Shown: piece by piece, positions 11,833 through 24,000 of the stretch
How positions within the stretch are numbered: position 1 is the first letter of the stretch
Layout: every line of letters begins with the position of its first letter
Source of the DNA: Paragonimus westermani
Taxonomy: Eukaryota > Platyhelminthes > Trematoda > Plagiorchiida > Troglotrematidae
Length of the DNA: 64,000 nt
Assembly (NCBI GenBank): GCA_008508345.1
Contig: QNGE01002357.1
Span: 1 to 64,000, forward strand
Direction of reading: 5' to 3'
Notes under the pieces: model-generated
What the model saw: the letters and a program-made list of their open reading frames with translations, nothing else
What the model was told of the DNA's origin: nothing
Database searches by the model: none
Program-made: the position numbers and the translations under genes

Positions 11833-13907
11833 GTGAGTACCGACTTCATTCATCATGATTTACTTGTGTATGTTATCCATCAGCCGTACGTTACCGGCTG
11901 TCATTACGTCGACCATGTGTGTAGCATAGATAGGCCATTTCACCAATGTACACGTTACAGTATTAGGGACTTATCAACTTGTCAAACCACGAGTGGACTA
12001 TGAAAGTGTTTAACAGTCAGCATTGAGTGCGTGCCAGGATTACTGGACAGAATTGACAAAACTTCATCCGAACTGACAATCGGCACTCCACGGTAGACAC
12101 CCTTTTGGCTTGCACCTACGCCAACATGTTCCTCTTTCTATACTGCCGCGTTATGTATGATCAGGTAGCCAACATAGCAATACTGAGCGTGGTCAGCTTA
12201 GATGTGGTGTAAAACATATCCAGTTCCCGTTTAATAGGTGACGGTCTTTTGCGAAGAACATCATAAACCTTAGTATCCATGACCACGGTTTGAAATTTCA
12301 AAACGCTGTTTATGATGGACGCTTGAATTTTTCTTCCTGTTCAGATGGGCTAACCGTTCTCGAGATTACTGTTATTACTGTTAGGTAGGACAAGAAAATT
12401 GTCAGCATCTTGCGAATTTTTGTTGAAAATTGCTGTCTGGAAGCTTTGCACTGAGTAAAATTTGCCAATTGGTTCATTACTACAGTTCGTGTATTTCAAT
12501 GTTTCTTTTTGCGCAACGGGTGTGTGTTCAAATGGCTGGGATTTGAACGTACCCTTTGTGAGTACGGAGTTCCCCTAGCAATCACACAACATTCACGTTG
12601 GATGCATTGCTGTTATTTTTTATAGAGCACTTAGCTAGTGGGGCTGTTTGTGAGGCTGGTTCTGGGGGACTTAGTAGCTAAGTGTGTCGCCAAAATGGCA
12701 ATTTTTAATAAGTGAAACTATTAACATGGTCTACTTCGCCTTCTTTGAATTTACCTTGTATCACCAAGCGAGAAACTAGCGCTGATACGGAGATATTCTT
12801 CAAAGAAGCATCACAGCAAGTTGATTATAATAGCTGAATTCTTGTGAATATTGTGAAGCACTTCGGAAACGGTTTTATGAAAAATGTATGCGATACGCCA
12901 AAGATAAACCCTACAACGGTGTTGTTCTAACTTTGTCACAGATAACAACAGTATGGCATGTGCAGTACTCACCAGACGCTTGGTGTAGCCAGTGACCTTA
13001 AGGCTGCTTGCGGTCTCGGAATATCTTGGTCGTTTTATAACTTAACAGAATTTTGAACTAGTTTAAGTTGAATTTCAGTCCCACTTTTAGATTTAAAAGA
13101 TATAACAGCATACAGTTTAATGTTTGTTCTTGTTTTATTTATATTCGGATGAGGGTTTTCCGTAGCTACTTTATAGGATTAAAGCCTAGTTTTTAAACGT
13201 CAACCTTCAAGCATTTTTTTGATTCACCGCCAAAATAAACATTACATTCATGCTTGAATATCAGTAATCCAGCCACTAGAGAGGTGATTTCTATATTAGA
13301 TGTACTGCGCCCCAAGTTCTCGAAGTCAGAGTGTCATTCTAATTTGCTGGTCTCTTGCCACTGTACTGAAACAAGTTGGAATAAATTCGCATTTTCTAGC
13401 CTTCCATCCTTTTGCTAAAGTTTTTGTCGCACTAAATCTATAGATAACAAGCCTAGGCCTATAGAGCTATGTGCAATCCTAACTGTTTAACTTAGATTCA
13501 CCTTATTACACAACAGCATTTTTCACATCTCTGCAAGCTACTATCATTATGTCGCATATTAACTGTCACAACGACACAGCTGCAATTACTGATGATAGGT
13601 ATAATTTAACAGATAACATATGCGCCATGAAGTCATATTGAAAAATACCACAGATAGAATATTTGTTAGTCACAGTATACAATAATCCGCAGCTCGTAAC
13701 GACATTTGCAAAAGTTAACTGAATTTTCTGGGTTCCGACAGTACTAAACTGCATTACGCTTATTTTGTGTTCGTGTTTGTGCTGGTTATTTTAACATCCT
13801 CCTGTACCGAATAAATTTCTACGTAAAAATTGGCCCATTCTGAAAACAGTTACTGGTTCTTACTTTCAATCTCGTTGCCGTTTTTCATTAGTGTATATCC
13901 TTGTCAC
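11833..13907. other. No recognisable gene apart from the B-box remnant
   Basis: Stops are frequent in all frames. The minus-strand frame at 13566-13754 is 62 codons without motifs. Nothing else is supportable apart from the tRNA-like box at 12.5 kb. Confidence 0.45.
12515..12600 (-). repeat. tRNA-like B box, possible SINE head
   Basis: On the minus strand, a B-box-like CGTTCAAATCCCAGCC follows TAGGGGAACTCCGTACTC at the spacing expected for a tRNA-derived head. It resembles GAGTTCAAATCCCGGCC of SINE family 1 at 33.8 kb. Beyond the box the homology with family 1 is not clear, so this may be an old remnant or a different family. Confidence 0.35.
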
Positions 13908-14002
13908 AACCGAGTGTTGAAGTTCGCTCGTGCTTTCATGAGGTAACTGTTGGGGTTACTGTCAACACTCCTGAGGAAGGCCACCCGAGGTGGTTGAAAC
14001 GT
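13908..14002 (+). ncRNA. Hammerhead-ribozyme-like fold, probably decayed
   Basis: The elements appear in hammerhead (type III) order. GAGTGTTGA (13912-13920) pairs perfectly with TCAACACTC (13962-13970) as helix I. The catalytic consensus CTGANGA follows directly as CTGAGGA (13971-13977). Helix II is CCACC (13981-13985) with GGTGG (13989-13993), loop CGA. Then comes GAAAC (13996-14000). The loop between the helix I arms contains a further hairpin (GTAAC and GTTAC). The cleavage triplet expected just before 13912 reads ACC rather than NTH, and helix III does not pair, so it is probably inactive. Hammerheads are known in Penelope-like elements, but no Penelope coding sequence is recognisable next to this site. 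A chance match, or a short coding stretch in one frame, remains possible. Confidence 0.4.
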
Positions 14003-14795
14003 AAAGTACTACATCTTGCTCGTAACGCTTTGTTATTCTCAATCTTTTTATCAATACTATGTTAAACACGACGCGCAAACTGTTCAACTTCGTTCTTACT
14101 AAATTTGGTGCGGATATCTTATAACTGCTGACCACCATTTCGCTGATCTCATATTGAACACGTTCAAATTATCTTACACAAAGGTTCAACCACGTGGGCT
14201 GTTTGAGACAGAGTAACACGGGAAATCTGAAGTAATTGACCGATAGATTATGAGCCCAACCATAGTCTGTCAGGCTTTTGACCAGGACACTGCAGTAGGT
14301 TGAAAAGACCAATAGTACAAAGTAGTTGGTGGAAAGATCAGCATCTGTAGTTATCACCTGAATATTTTTGTGTTAAGCCTGCGCATGAAATATTCAAATA
14401 ACGACCATGTGACTGTACGCGTTGGTAGGGTGCTGGGAAACAGAAGCAAAGGGGACTCAAACGGGGGAAAATGCACGCATCAAACTCATTGAATGTTCAA
14501 GATATTCGCTACTACAAACATACGGTGTAACTTTCCGTTACTGTCATAATGTATTAATTGTCACATGCCTAGTAACACTCAGCTTATTTATTGCTCTATA
14601 TTTGTTACACATGCAGAAAAATCACTTGAATGTTGCTGAATTTTTATTGGGTTTATTTCGGATCAACAAGTTGTTTTGTCTCATTGCGTAAATCTTTTCG
14701 CGGCTGACACGATCAATAATTGTAAATCACTCTGAGATCAACAAAAGCGGCTTTGATCGGGATTTTTTTCTCTTGTCGCAATCTGATTGGCTTAG

Positions 14796-15014
14796 TCGAC
14801 TGACCAATCCACTGGATGCATTCAACCCGCTCTTCAGTGTCATACTGACTGCTGGTGTCGTACGTGACAGGCTGTTTAGACAAAATGAAAACCGAACAGT
14901 CAAGGGTAGTGTGCATTCCTCAATGAGGCCTGGTGAGGATACGCATTTGTCAACATTTAACACTACAACGACTCTGGAGTCCGTAGACGTAAAATTTTCG
15001 TTTCCAGTTGAAAA
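14796..15014 (+). other. Possible internal coding exon, unidentified
   Basis: A 219-nt open stretch lies between an acceptor preceded by a pyrimidine-rich run (14762-14775; CTTAG at 14791-14795) and a consensus donor, GTAAGT at 15015-15020. The reading starts RLTNPLDAFNPLFSVILTAG, continues through NENRTVKGSVHSSMRPGEDT and ends VDVKFSFPVEK; both splice sites would be in the same phase. It contains possible N-glycosylation sequons (NRT, NTT), which would fit an extracellular segment. I recognise no domain. Open frames on the opposite strand overlap, which weakens the case. Confidence 0.33.
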
Positions 15015-15020
15015 GTAAGT

Positions 15021-18000
15021 GACTAGTAGTAGTCAATCGACTTCCTATCGTGAACGATTTTTATCAATTTCCGTTTTTGCGGTAACTGAAAAGTACAAGC
15101 ATTGGAAGAGGTAGAATGATGGGTTAACGACTTTTCTTTTTGGAAACTTCATCGTTTGTGAAAAAAACGGATAACGGGAGTGTTGTTCGTGATTTCCTGA
15201 TCGGACATTAAACAGCTTTCTTTCTGCCTTCGTGCAGCTCGACTTAGCAACTGGAAGAAGCACGGAGGAAAACTAAGCCCACTTCCTTAACTGTAAGCAA
15301 ATACGCAGAACACTTAGCTAGTTATGGAAGTTTTTAGCAAAGTCCAAAGTAGTCATTTGATTCAAGAGTTCTGTGTAATATTTGGAGGTTTTAATGTGAA
15401 TTCCGTGGAATTTCTTAAAACCATATCGTTCCGAGATTGTGCCGCCAAGTCTGGCTTCTGATGACCTTAGTTACGTCAACTCATATACAGTGATGGTTGT
15501 CGTTTTCTTGGCTACGTTAATTTTTGCGACAACGCTTTTCTTTTTGGTTAAAGTATAATTTGATATACTGAGTTACACCAAGCAGCACGCTTTTTGTGGG
15601 GTTGAATCAATTGAAGCTGTCCGTGAACAAAAAAACATCCAACTATAAACTGTCACACAGTTTCACTGAGTTTTTCGGAAGTCATCCTCTCAAAAACCTG
15701 TTTTTCCTTTCATTGGATTTCTTCGTGAAAAAAAAGTCGCCGACCCGGCAGTTCTGAGAAGATGGGACAATCAAAAACTTTACCTCCATGTGGTGTTCCT
15801 CAAGTGGTTGCTAAAGTTTTATACTTAATAGTAAATGCAATGTCTTACGCATTCAGTTAGTGTGATTATCGTACACGATGTTAGAATAACGCGCCTGAAG
15901 TGCTCCGTGATATTCCAAATTAGATAGAACTGTTTGATCATGTAACTTGACTAACTAACTTCTCTGTACACTGTAAGCAGTTGGCCGTTCTATAACCGAA
16001 ATGTAAGACACATCGCCATTTCGATAGGTTAACACCGTCATAGATTTGGGTGAGAAGAAAGCCCTTGTCTCAACTCGACATCATGTGATCGGTTGCGTTC
16101 TTGTCTGGACTCAATAAAATAAAATACATACGTTTCAATCCGTCCCTCAGTCGTTCACACAAACTTTGGTCAAAACGTTTGAGACAACGTATTGCCTGTA
16201 ACGGTTACTTCTTTGACAGTAAACAAAAACAGATTGAAGAAAGTTACTCTCATGCAGGTTACTCAACATCGAACACCAAAACGAGGCGAACCAACGTTGT
16301 GAATTAAATAGGTTCTTGGCCATCTATGAGAATAGCCCACGGGATACGAAAGAAACTCGCAACACTCAACAGTCTTCATGCATGTGGCCGTCCAGTGTTA
16401 CATTAGCGTTTTAGTTGATCTTATTGTGACTGGTGAATTCGATTGCTCGGAAACACGACACCCGTTGACAAATTTTCAGATGATACGTCCACAGGTGTTA
16501 ATATCTTTCCAAACGAAGACAGTCTGTTAGTGGATGCCACTGAATTCAGTCGATGAAGAATAGATTGCCTACTGCACACTTGCAACATCCCATTAGCTGA
16601 ACTGAATTTCCAAACTGTGGTGAACCCATAGTGTTTAAAAATGTCTTTTTCTGCCTCTGTCATGTCTTCTCTCATGCGTCAGTTACTTGTCTGCACGTTT
16701 ACCTTTAAAGTGAAAGTTTCATTGTAGAAATGAACATATTACTTCAGTGTCATTTAAAACGTATCAGTATTGGTTTTGTGATGGCATTCCCAGGCATCCC
16801 TACCATGATGTGCTTACCGCAGACATAAATATGTCCATCAGTACATCCGAAGCATTATTTTTCACTTGGGAACAGTGACACGTATAGCAACATCCGGCAA
16901 CATAAAACAACCTACTATATAAGTGTATTTCCTACAGTTTGTCATCCGGCTAATTAGAAACTCTTATCCTGGCGAGTGAAGTCCTAAATGGTTGACATTG
17001 AAAACTAACGGGTCAGACATGAAAAAGGCTGATACAGACCGGCTGTTACGATTAGATTTGACGCCATAACGGAATAAGGAAGTGAGGCACAGGATACTTC
17101 AATGACGTAGTCCTTTCTCTGGCATGTTTTGTAGACTGAAAATTTCCGTTGCTCGTTTGATCAGAGATTTGGTGCTACCGGTTGACCCGTTAAGGTTGCA
17201 TCCAGGGCATCTGATCATCGGAGTGTAAGGTTTGTCGCAAAGTTAGAGGAAAAGAAAAATTTCCCCGAAAGTGATCTGACGTCACTCTTTTTACTCAGTA
17301 GTGATAATAATCCATTTGTTTGACTTCATAATCTATGTTTAGAAACTCAATAGTTTCGTGAACACGCCATCTTCAGATGTCATTGGAATCATCTAGCGAA
17401 GAACCACTACGAGTTTTTCCATCAGGGGAGACATTTTTAGCCAGGATCATTAAACAAACGTTTCCACACATACCGGGTCATTATATCCGATGAAAATTAA
17501 TGGCAATTCTTTTGTGGAGAGCACCAAAACTTCCTCATTGTTTGTTGCGACTGCATATAAATCTTTAAAAGAAGCTCTCCGTAGAAACGTTTGGCGCGCT
17601 ACTGTGAAGGAATTAATGGATTATATGTGTTTGTTAGCAATATTATATGAATAATTTCAATACGGCTTTTACAGTGACTCATCATGACCTAATAACGTGC
17701 AAGGATGAACAGACTGTGTGAAGTGTCGTTCCAGAAACTTCACACGAATGATGTGTTCTAGTTGTCCCATCCAAATTCTTAGAAAAACTGTCTTCTTCAA
17801 ATAAAAGACTGGTTCGAAGCACAATTGTGTAGTGTAAATCATGTTTAAGCTTAGGTTTTTATCGTACAGAGCCCGTTTCCTTAGTGTTGCAGAGTCGTTG
17901 ACGGATTCACGGTGACTGTTTCATTAATCGTTAAGTTAGGGTCTTTGGCCTTTCTGAACAAATCCTGGATAAGATATTGGTGGAACGTTTAATGTGCTGC

Positions 18001-21000
18001 ATTGCGTTTGTACACCAGCCTCTGGTTAAAAACACGAATAGTCTGATTTACATCCTGGCATCTGTTACTCTTTTTTGGCTTACCGGTTGCAAAACAGCCA
18101 GCCTGTCAGTTAGGGAGGCACCGTCGTATTTATCATAATAACTAACTCTTTTCTCCATCACTCCGAAGGATTTTCAAAGGTACTGAACAATAACAGTAAA
18201 CCAGAAAAAAAAGCAAATACACTGAAATAAAAAATTCCGTTCACTTTAAAACTTCTCAAGCAGAGATTACCCTTTTACATGTAATTTTATCCCCGCTTTC
18301 TCAACTTTGCTTACTCTCTTTTCGTGGTGTGAGCTGGCATTCAACGAGATCACCATAAATTTGTACACTAATGTAAACTAAAATGAAAAACCCTCTTGAT
18401 CAGGCAAAAGGAGAGAGGAACGTTGACTGACTTGTTTGTTTCGGTCACCTTGTCTCACATCTCGTAGCCAAGCAACTTCTGAAGCTGAGGTTAGATAAGT
18501 TCGAATAAAGCACACGTCCTAGTACTGTTTCCGAATGTGTTAAATGAGTAATTTACTTAATACATAGGATGAGGCGTCGTCGGCAAACAGTTTAGAGTTC
18601 ACGTAAATACACATAGTACACACAGAGGTACGAAATAAACCTCCTCTTTGACAGCATTATTCACTGGTTCACGTTACAGATGGCCACTGAAGGTGTGTAA
18701 GCAACTCAAGTTGGAGATAACGTACATTCGAATTCAGGTTCACTTTCTTTTCCAGAAAGGTACTGGGCTAGAAGTTAACTGTTTCTGAAGTTAGCAACTA
18801 GTGTTAAGACAGGGTAGGATGGAGATATGAGCCTCAATTAAACATTCCTTGGATAAATGTGTTTATCACATCACTGGCTTCATATTGCACACGAAGGAAT
18901 ATGCGCACGTGAGGGACCAGCCAAATTTTCGCTTGACTGCTTATCAGGTTTCTGATCGTCCTGATGAGAGGCAGTTGATCACGCTGTCACCGTTACAATA
19001 TCGTTGACCCATATTGATAAAATTTCTGAGAGTAAACTTTTCAGACAAGTGGGGATCGTAAAACTCCTCACTGTCTGTTGATGATACCCTCAGGGCTCAC
19101 CCACAGAATCGAATTTATCAGAAAATGGATTGAACTATCAAGTGAACAAACCAACTTAGGTAAAGCTGCATGATGTAACTGACACAAGTTTGGTAGATAT
19201 TGATCCAGAAATTTTTGGCCTGTTTGTTAATTATTAGGCATTCCAACTGTTACTAAACTCAAAAATACTGAGAGACAGTTTATACAACAGTCTACAGCTA
19301 ACTAACTTGCTCTGAAATTCATTTTGCTCTCGTGCTATCACGGGGACAACTAACAGTATTTTTATCAATCTGATCACCTACAAGAGGGTGTATCCCGTGT
19401 AACTTAACGATAAACAGTACCGAACGATGCTTCATTCATTGATTGCCGTCGGGATGTTTTTTGACACAAATCAAATCCTGGGTTCACTGACTTGTTGCTG
19501 TGGTAATCAGGTGACATTCATGTTTAATCCACTTTCTAAAAGGAAGCCTCAGGCTAGTGGGTGGCGCGCATGAGAGCTCACGAATGATCTACGTCCTTGA
19601 CAGGATGGGTGATTCTACTACTACTCCTGTAATTGTGTTGGTCGTGGTGAAAACGACCGATTTGCCTTTATGACAAATGTTACCTGGCCATCACACTCAA
19701 ACTCTCCACCAAGGTTTGCCTGATTCACTTGATTCAAGATGAATCATAATCGCCTCTGTTCAGGTCAAATGCTAACCAAACGATCAGAACTTCTCAGTTA
19801 AGGTGAAGCAGCAAACTCTCTTAAGTTAAGTGGGCTGTGTTCAGGTTATCGACTGAAGTTTTGTAACTTGGACGGTTTCAAGTCCTGCAGCGTTAGAATG
19901 AACTCGCAGGGTTTGCATCCAAAAGAACACGCCCGCTTGCTTACTTTAGAAGGAACCTTTAATCTTGTGATTTGTTGGTATTAAGGCTTATAAAGAAAGA
20001 ACCAAATCCTGGACAAAAACATAAGAAAGTTTTATGGAGTTTAAAAGTAAACAACAGTCAACACAACCAAGAGCGAATATTTGCCTTTATCATACACTGT
20101 TGTCGATTGGGAAATGAGAAACAAGTATTTAGGCGCAGAATAGTCCAACGCAAGATGTCACTGCACAAGTTTTCACCCTACACTATTCTTGTTGAGATGA
20201 ATTTAGCTGTTGTATAGACTACTAGGTCTTCATCAAACTAATGACCAGTAGCTTGTTGAAACAGTTCAAACAATTCAATGAGTTGTCTTGAGTAGTCCTA
20301 TTCACGACTAGCCAGTGATTAAACTTCGTGATTAACTTCACAAAAGTCTTGCTCTTCCCACTGAGTAGCTCGGTAAACTAGTTAATTTAGAAGAGGCCCA
20401 TTTGTGGAAAGCACTGTTTCTGCCCGTTGTTTCGAATACAGCCGAAGTCAGGATGCTTCGCAACTGAGCCTCTTCTGTATGTTGCTTCTGTGCGGAGTTA
20501 GATAACTGTAAGGAGCACCATGAGTGCAGATAAATACTAGCCCCACCATCTACTTGAATATACAGAATTACACCGAGTGAATGTCAAGTTGACTGTGTGC
20601 ATTGTCTTACAACTGTCAAACGCTAGATGTTCACATGTTGTAGAGTAATGAGAAAACGACCAGAACGAATTTATTTTCGGAGGAAGTTAGATTAACTTTT
20701 CCAGGAAGCGGCAAATGCGTAACGTTTTCCGACGACAAGCCCGGGAAAGTGGCAGGTGAGCAAAACAATCCTGGGGCAAACGCCCGTTGATATCCCGGCT
20801 AGTTAAACGTCAGAATTAACCTGACAACATCCCGGCTTTGAAGAGATAATCACTGATATGAAGAGGCTAAACCAGATTTTTACGTCAGGAAAATACCTGA
20901 TATGTTCTAAAAATAAACAGAGATAGTCGCTGATTTTGCAGGAAAAGATAAGCATTCTTTTAAAAATTACGTTGACTGCTTAGTTTTATCATGAAGGACG

Positions 21001-24000
21001 AAAGCAAACTTAGGTCATCATCTTTACAACCGGAGCTGAACCACGTCGCATTGATTCAGTACTTTCATTCTTACGAGTGCTGGCCCTGAACAAGGTGGCT
21101 GATTCTCAGGATCGTGATATCGAAATTTGCTCCTGTTTGGTTTGGAGCTGATAGATAAGTAACTCGACCCATCCGTTATAGTTATATGTGAAAAGGAATG
21201 CAACTACTATTCACAAGTTAACGTTGGGCATTCAGTGCTGTAATTGAAACTAGAAATACTGCAAATAAAACCGAATATTAGCTTTCAATCACGGCCCTTG
21301 TAGTCTTTACTTTTTCCTTGAAAAACACCATATGCTTGATCTGGGAATGGTTGAACCAGTTAGTTGCGGTCGAACCAATCAAGTTATTTTGAGTTAACTT
21401 TTGAATGGACGGTCCTTCTGAACCAAGCGAGGAAAGATAATCGAAATTACAGCTTTTTTCTTACCGAACGGTTAACTACTTGGTGATCCTGTCTTGCTAA
21501 TTGTACCGACTTCGAATTTGTCTTAAGGTCTCGTGCATACACTTTATCATTAGAGGTAACTCGAACATGGTACTGCCCCCTGTTTTTCTACGTTGTGCAC
21601 GTTACCATTATTCCCCGGGTCGTCTATTTTGTCACACTGTGGTTACCCTAAATATTTCATAAAATTATTCCGGTTTGAAGATTTTCTGTCCAAAGGAAAA
21701 TGGTATGCATGAAAACTAGTAGACTGGTGCAATGTTTTATCGGAGAAGCATATCTCCGGTTCCCTTTTGACAACCTGTCCTGGTGGGGAACACAGGTTCC
21801 TGGGGTATATGTTGCTATATATATATAAGTGGTAATCAATCAGATAACACGAAAGGGGCAAACTCTCTAAGGTTAAACGGATTGTCTTCTTTTCAGTTCA
21901 TTGTTTATATTCACAATGCTCTTGAGAATGCTACTGCATACGGTTCTCAATTCATAGAATGCTTCTCTTACAACAACCTATCAAAATCTCGCCTAACTCT
22001 TCGGATGATATTTAGGCGTCAGGATTGAACTATGTGTGCATACACAGCTGAAACAAAACTCCAAGGAAGGATGGCACGAGAAATGTGACAGTTGAAATCA
22101 TATCAGTTCATTACATACACCAAATTAGAAATCATAGCAGGTTTGTGCAATCATCCTTGAGCCAGTTAATAACTAGAGCATTTTGAACACTTCAAGGGGC
22201 TATCATCTGCCCATACAACATGGGTTACCTTAGTCACACTGTGTTGGCTTCGATAATGACCGAGTGCTATCAGTAAACGACTTCTACTGGGTTCGGCAAA
22301 ACTTAAAATCGCTTATATCACAAGTGAATAATTTAAACCGCAAAGAAAGTGAATGGGCTTACCAACGCACGTTAGTGTGCAAACAGTTCGTGTGGTCTTT
22401 GCAACACAATGGTTATCAGTAGCAAATAGGCCGAATAGTGAAAGTTTATAAGATTCCAGTGTTGAAATCTTCCAGCCATGGAAGGAATATTACGGAAACA
22501 GTAGAGTGTGAAACTTGTATTTTTTGTAGAGGCTACGAATTCCAAGTGAATGTTTGGGAATGAAAGCATCGTAAGCAAGCATTGTACGACCGAGATAGTT
22601 ATTAGTTGGATGCCCTTTGAATGACTTGGCAGATTGACCTCGTGACTGGTTTCCTACTGCGTTTTATATCGGGAGACTCACCGTTAGTCGTTGGTATGCA
22701 TTCCGATGTGTGAGATTCTCACAATGTCCCAAACATTCACAAAAATACAAATGACCTCATGTGAATTGTGGATGGGTAGATTTGGACCGACCAACGGAGA
22801 ACCACTAGATGAAATGTGTGGTCCGCACCTACCGAATTTTATACTTGGATGAACAAGCTACACAGTAAATCAGTGAATTAGTCAGTGTGTTCCCTCACTG
22901 TCAAAGTGCACCTTATAGAATATTCGGTGTATATGGTTCACTGTGCGTATACCCAAATTCACGAGAAATAAAGTGACCAGGGTTTATTCGAGTACTCCTC
23001 AATGGCCTTGCCTCTGTCTTCCAGTCACTATAATTTACATCCGAAAGACAGTTTTTCTAAATACGGTTACTCGCTTACTGGGCTAATCAAGAAATTCCAC
23101 GATAGCTCTCAGTGTTTCGTCCGTCTAGAAAATCATGCGAAAAAATGGAATAATCCAACTGGTTCAAACAATACAGTTTATTTTCTTAGGGATTTAACCA
23201 AAACTAATCAGATAATTCATGCACATAGATCCTCACCGCTTTTATTCACAATGTGTAGTCTGATAGCCAGATACATAAACATACGAAACGCACAAAAACA
23301 GTGATCTACAAGTCCTCAACCTTTCTGTATAACAGACACACAGACAGTCACAGAGATAGCTTTTGTCCAACGACACACATCGTCATCTAATTCAGCCACT
23401 GGCGTTTGTGAGCGTGCTTGTCTGCTTATTCGGCACCGCCTATCATGCCGGGAGGAGGTTGCGGCAGTATTCAAACAGACTTGAACAGACCCACCGAGAG
23501 GCCAAAACAGCTGAGCCTTGTCATAGCTGATTGATACCTGTCGATTTCGGTTTGTTCCAAAGATCAAAGAACACGTTATTGACTCTTCAGCTAGACCAAG
23601 AATTCGACCATTTTCTCTGTGGTTTTCAAGATGACTTTTATAGATTCGTTATCTGCGGTGCTTGATCTATTGCAACTTATGTCAAGGCTAACCGTTTGTA
23701 CTCTTGCCTGACAGTGAAGTCCGGTTGGTGTGCAGACTACACAGTAATATGTTTGATAGATTTATTTCAGGGTGTTTCAACTTTTCGGTGAAATGAACAA
23801 CTGCGAGCGACTTTGTGGGAAAATGTATTTACGATTTACTTTTCAAATCGTTAAGAGAGGCTCCTTTTGACCACAGTTGTTGAAATGAGCATCCAATGTG
23901 TTTATTGTTTCCACGGTGTTTAAAAACGGCTTGCTTCCTACCGCCACGTTCCTCAAAATTCTTTCAAAAAGCTGCAACACACTTCTAATAAGGTAGCTAG

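Noticed and set aside
18958..19010. CTGATGAG on the plus strand
   Set aside because: No GAAA strand follows at a usable distance; a 7-base match is expected several times by chance in 64 kb.
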